The position numbers were made by a program, and so were the translations under genes. From Desulfobacterales bacterium (GTDB lineage Bacteria; Desulfobacterota; Desulfobacteria; Desulfobacterales; JAFDCJ01): DNA of 6,863 bases. Below are positions 6,072 to 6,863 of the stretch, in pieces. The notes beneath the pieces are model-generated. The model was not told the DNA's origin. It saw nothing but the letters and a program-made list of their open reading frames with translations, and did not search any database. The stretch lies in contig JAOZPY010000140.1 in assembly GCA_029932495.1 (NCBI GenBank), forward strand, positions 1 through 6,863, given 5' to 3'. Positions within the stretch are counted from its first letter, which is position 1. The number at the start of each line of letters is the position of its first letter.

Positions 6072-6139
6072 GTGTTTCAGCTGCCTTTACAAGGGAATTT
6101 TCTTGTTTTGTATTTTTGTTAAAAGATGCTGGATATTTC

Positions 6140-6863
6140 ATGAAATTTATTGCCGATCTGCACGTTCATTCGAAGTTTTCCAGAGCCACTGCTAAAAATC
6201 TGGACCTTGAAAATTTATATATTGCCGCCCGGATAAAGGGTGTGACGGTGGTTGGAACCGGTGATTTCACCTACCCGGCCTGGTTTGCCGAAATTCGCGA
6301 AAAACTGGAACCTGCCGAACCCGGGCTTTTCAAACTGAAAACCGACATTGCAAAGGCCTGTGATCAACAGGTTCCGGATGCCTGCCGGGGCACGGTACGT
6401 TTTGTTTTATCGACGGAAATCAGCAATATATATAAAAAAAACGAAAAGACGCGTAAAAACCATAACCTGGTTTTAATGCCGGACCTGGAGGTAGTCGAAA
6501 AATTCAACGCCCGGCTGGACCGCATCGGCAACATTCAATCCGACGGCCGGCCGATTCTGGGGTTAGATGCCCGCAATTTGCTGGAGATTGTGCTGGAAAC
6601 GTCGGCCGACGCTTATTTAATCCCTGCCCATATATGGACACCCTGGTTTTCGGTTCTGGGATCTAAATCCGGATTTGATTCCATTGAGGAATGTTTTGAA
6701 GATCTAACGCCCCACATTTTTGCCGTCGAGACCGGGCTTTCATCGGATCCTCCCATGAATTGGCGGGTTTCCGCCCTGGATGGATTCACCCTGGTTTCCA
6801 ATTCCGACGCCCATTCGCCTTTTAACCTGGGCCGTGAGGCCAACCTGCTCGACTGCGAACTTT
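6140..6863 (+). CDS. Endonuclease Q-like PHP-domain protein, 5' part (possibly the N-terminus of a UvrD-type helicase fusion)
   Basis: The frame is open from ATG 6140 to the window edge (241 residues) with no stop. It has the full set of PHP metal ligands of the endonuclease Q family: His8 and His10 in DLHVHS, Asp42 in GTGDF, Glu93 in STEIS, His108 in KNHNL, His164 in PAHIWTPWFS, Glu197 in ETGLSSDPPMN, and Asp223 and His225 in SNSDAHSP, followed by LGREANL. EndoQ cuts DNA 5' of deaminated bases such as uracil and hypoxanthine, using Zn or Mg in the PHP site. Archaeal EndoQ is about 400 residues with a C-terminal cysteine zinc site, which would lie beyond the window. In many deltaproteobacteria this module begins a protein that continues into a UvrD/Rep helicase. 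Whether that is so here cannot be seen. The Shine-Dalgarno is weak (GGA, six bases upstream). It is divergent from the rdgC-like pair. Confidence 0.85.
   Translation, partial: MKFIADLHVHSKFSRATAKNLDLENLYIAARIKGVTVVGTGDFTYPAWFAEIREKLEPAEPGLFKLKTDIAKACDQQVPDACRGTVRFVLSTEISNIYKKNEKTRKNHNLVLMPDLEVVEKFNARLDRIGNIQSDGRPILGLDARNLLEIVLETSADAYLIPAHIWTPWFSVLGSKSGFDSIEECFEDLTPHIFAVETGLSSDPPMNWRVSALDGFTLVSNSDAHSPFNLGREANLLDCEL

Larger units (their letters stand above)
5943..6139. other. Divergent intergenic region between rdgC-like and EndoQ-like genes
   Basis: This 197-base gap separates two genes transcribed away from each other and so should hold both promoters. The part next to rdgC is mixed in composition and carries degenerate CCTGAACCT repeats. 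From about 6021 to 6070 it is strongly AT-rich, with several TATA-type hexamers and the direct repeat AATATATAG. No open frame of note or RNA gene was recognised. Confidence 0.6.

Noticed and set aside
6613..6843. Minus-strand open frame of 76 codons
   Set aside because: It is antisense to the EndoQ-like gene, whose metal-binding motifs prove the plus-strand frame.

Overview
The window looks like chromosomal DNA from a deltaproteobacterium (Desulfobacterota in the broad sense, perhaps Desulfobacterales). This is an inference from gene content. The DNA gyrase B subunit carries the long Gram-negative insert. It sits directly behind the sliding-clamp gene without recF. An RdgC-like protein is split over two genes. 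The plus-strand gene at the right edge is an endonuclease Q-like PHP protein of the kind often fused to a UvrD-type helicase in this group. No phage, insertion sequence, CRISPR array, rRNA or tRNA was seen.

Layout from right to left along the minus strand: RdgC-like N-terminal half (5307-5921/5942), RdgC-like C-terminal half (4746-5270), an AT-rich gap (4501-4745), dnaN (3382-4500), gyrB (941-3385, overlapping dnaN by ATGA), a 98-bp gap with a small hairpin, and a thymidylate-synthase-like gene (42-842). On the plus strand, divergent from the rdgC pair, an EndoQ-like PHP gene starts at 6140 and runs off the window. The 197-bp divergent gap (5943-6139) has AT-rich promoter-like sequence, a 9-bp direct repeat spaced 30 bp, and degenerate CCTGAACCT-type repeats.

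All six genes act on DNA replication, topology, precursor supply or repair: clamp, gyrase, dTMP synthesis, a RecA-modulating DNA-binding protein, and a nuclease for deaminated bases. dnaA, the usual upstream neighbour of dnaN, is not in the window; the two RdgC-like genes occupy that place.

Points most worth a second look: (i) the two RdgC halves lie in the same reading frame, separated by one TAA and 12 open codons; (ii) GyrB has Ser where E. coli has Arg136, the classic coumarin-antibiotic contact; (iii) the thymidylate-synthase-like protein keeps the catalytic core but ends about 16 residues after its HxY motif, as in shortened archaeal-type members; (iv) the dnaN leader can form a hairpin that pairs with its own Shine-Dalgarno; (v) the dnaN upstream gap has an AT-rich tract beside two abutting nonamers weakly like DnaA boxes. 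No wholly unknown system is evident. The novelty here is in arrangement and in residue-level departures.
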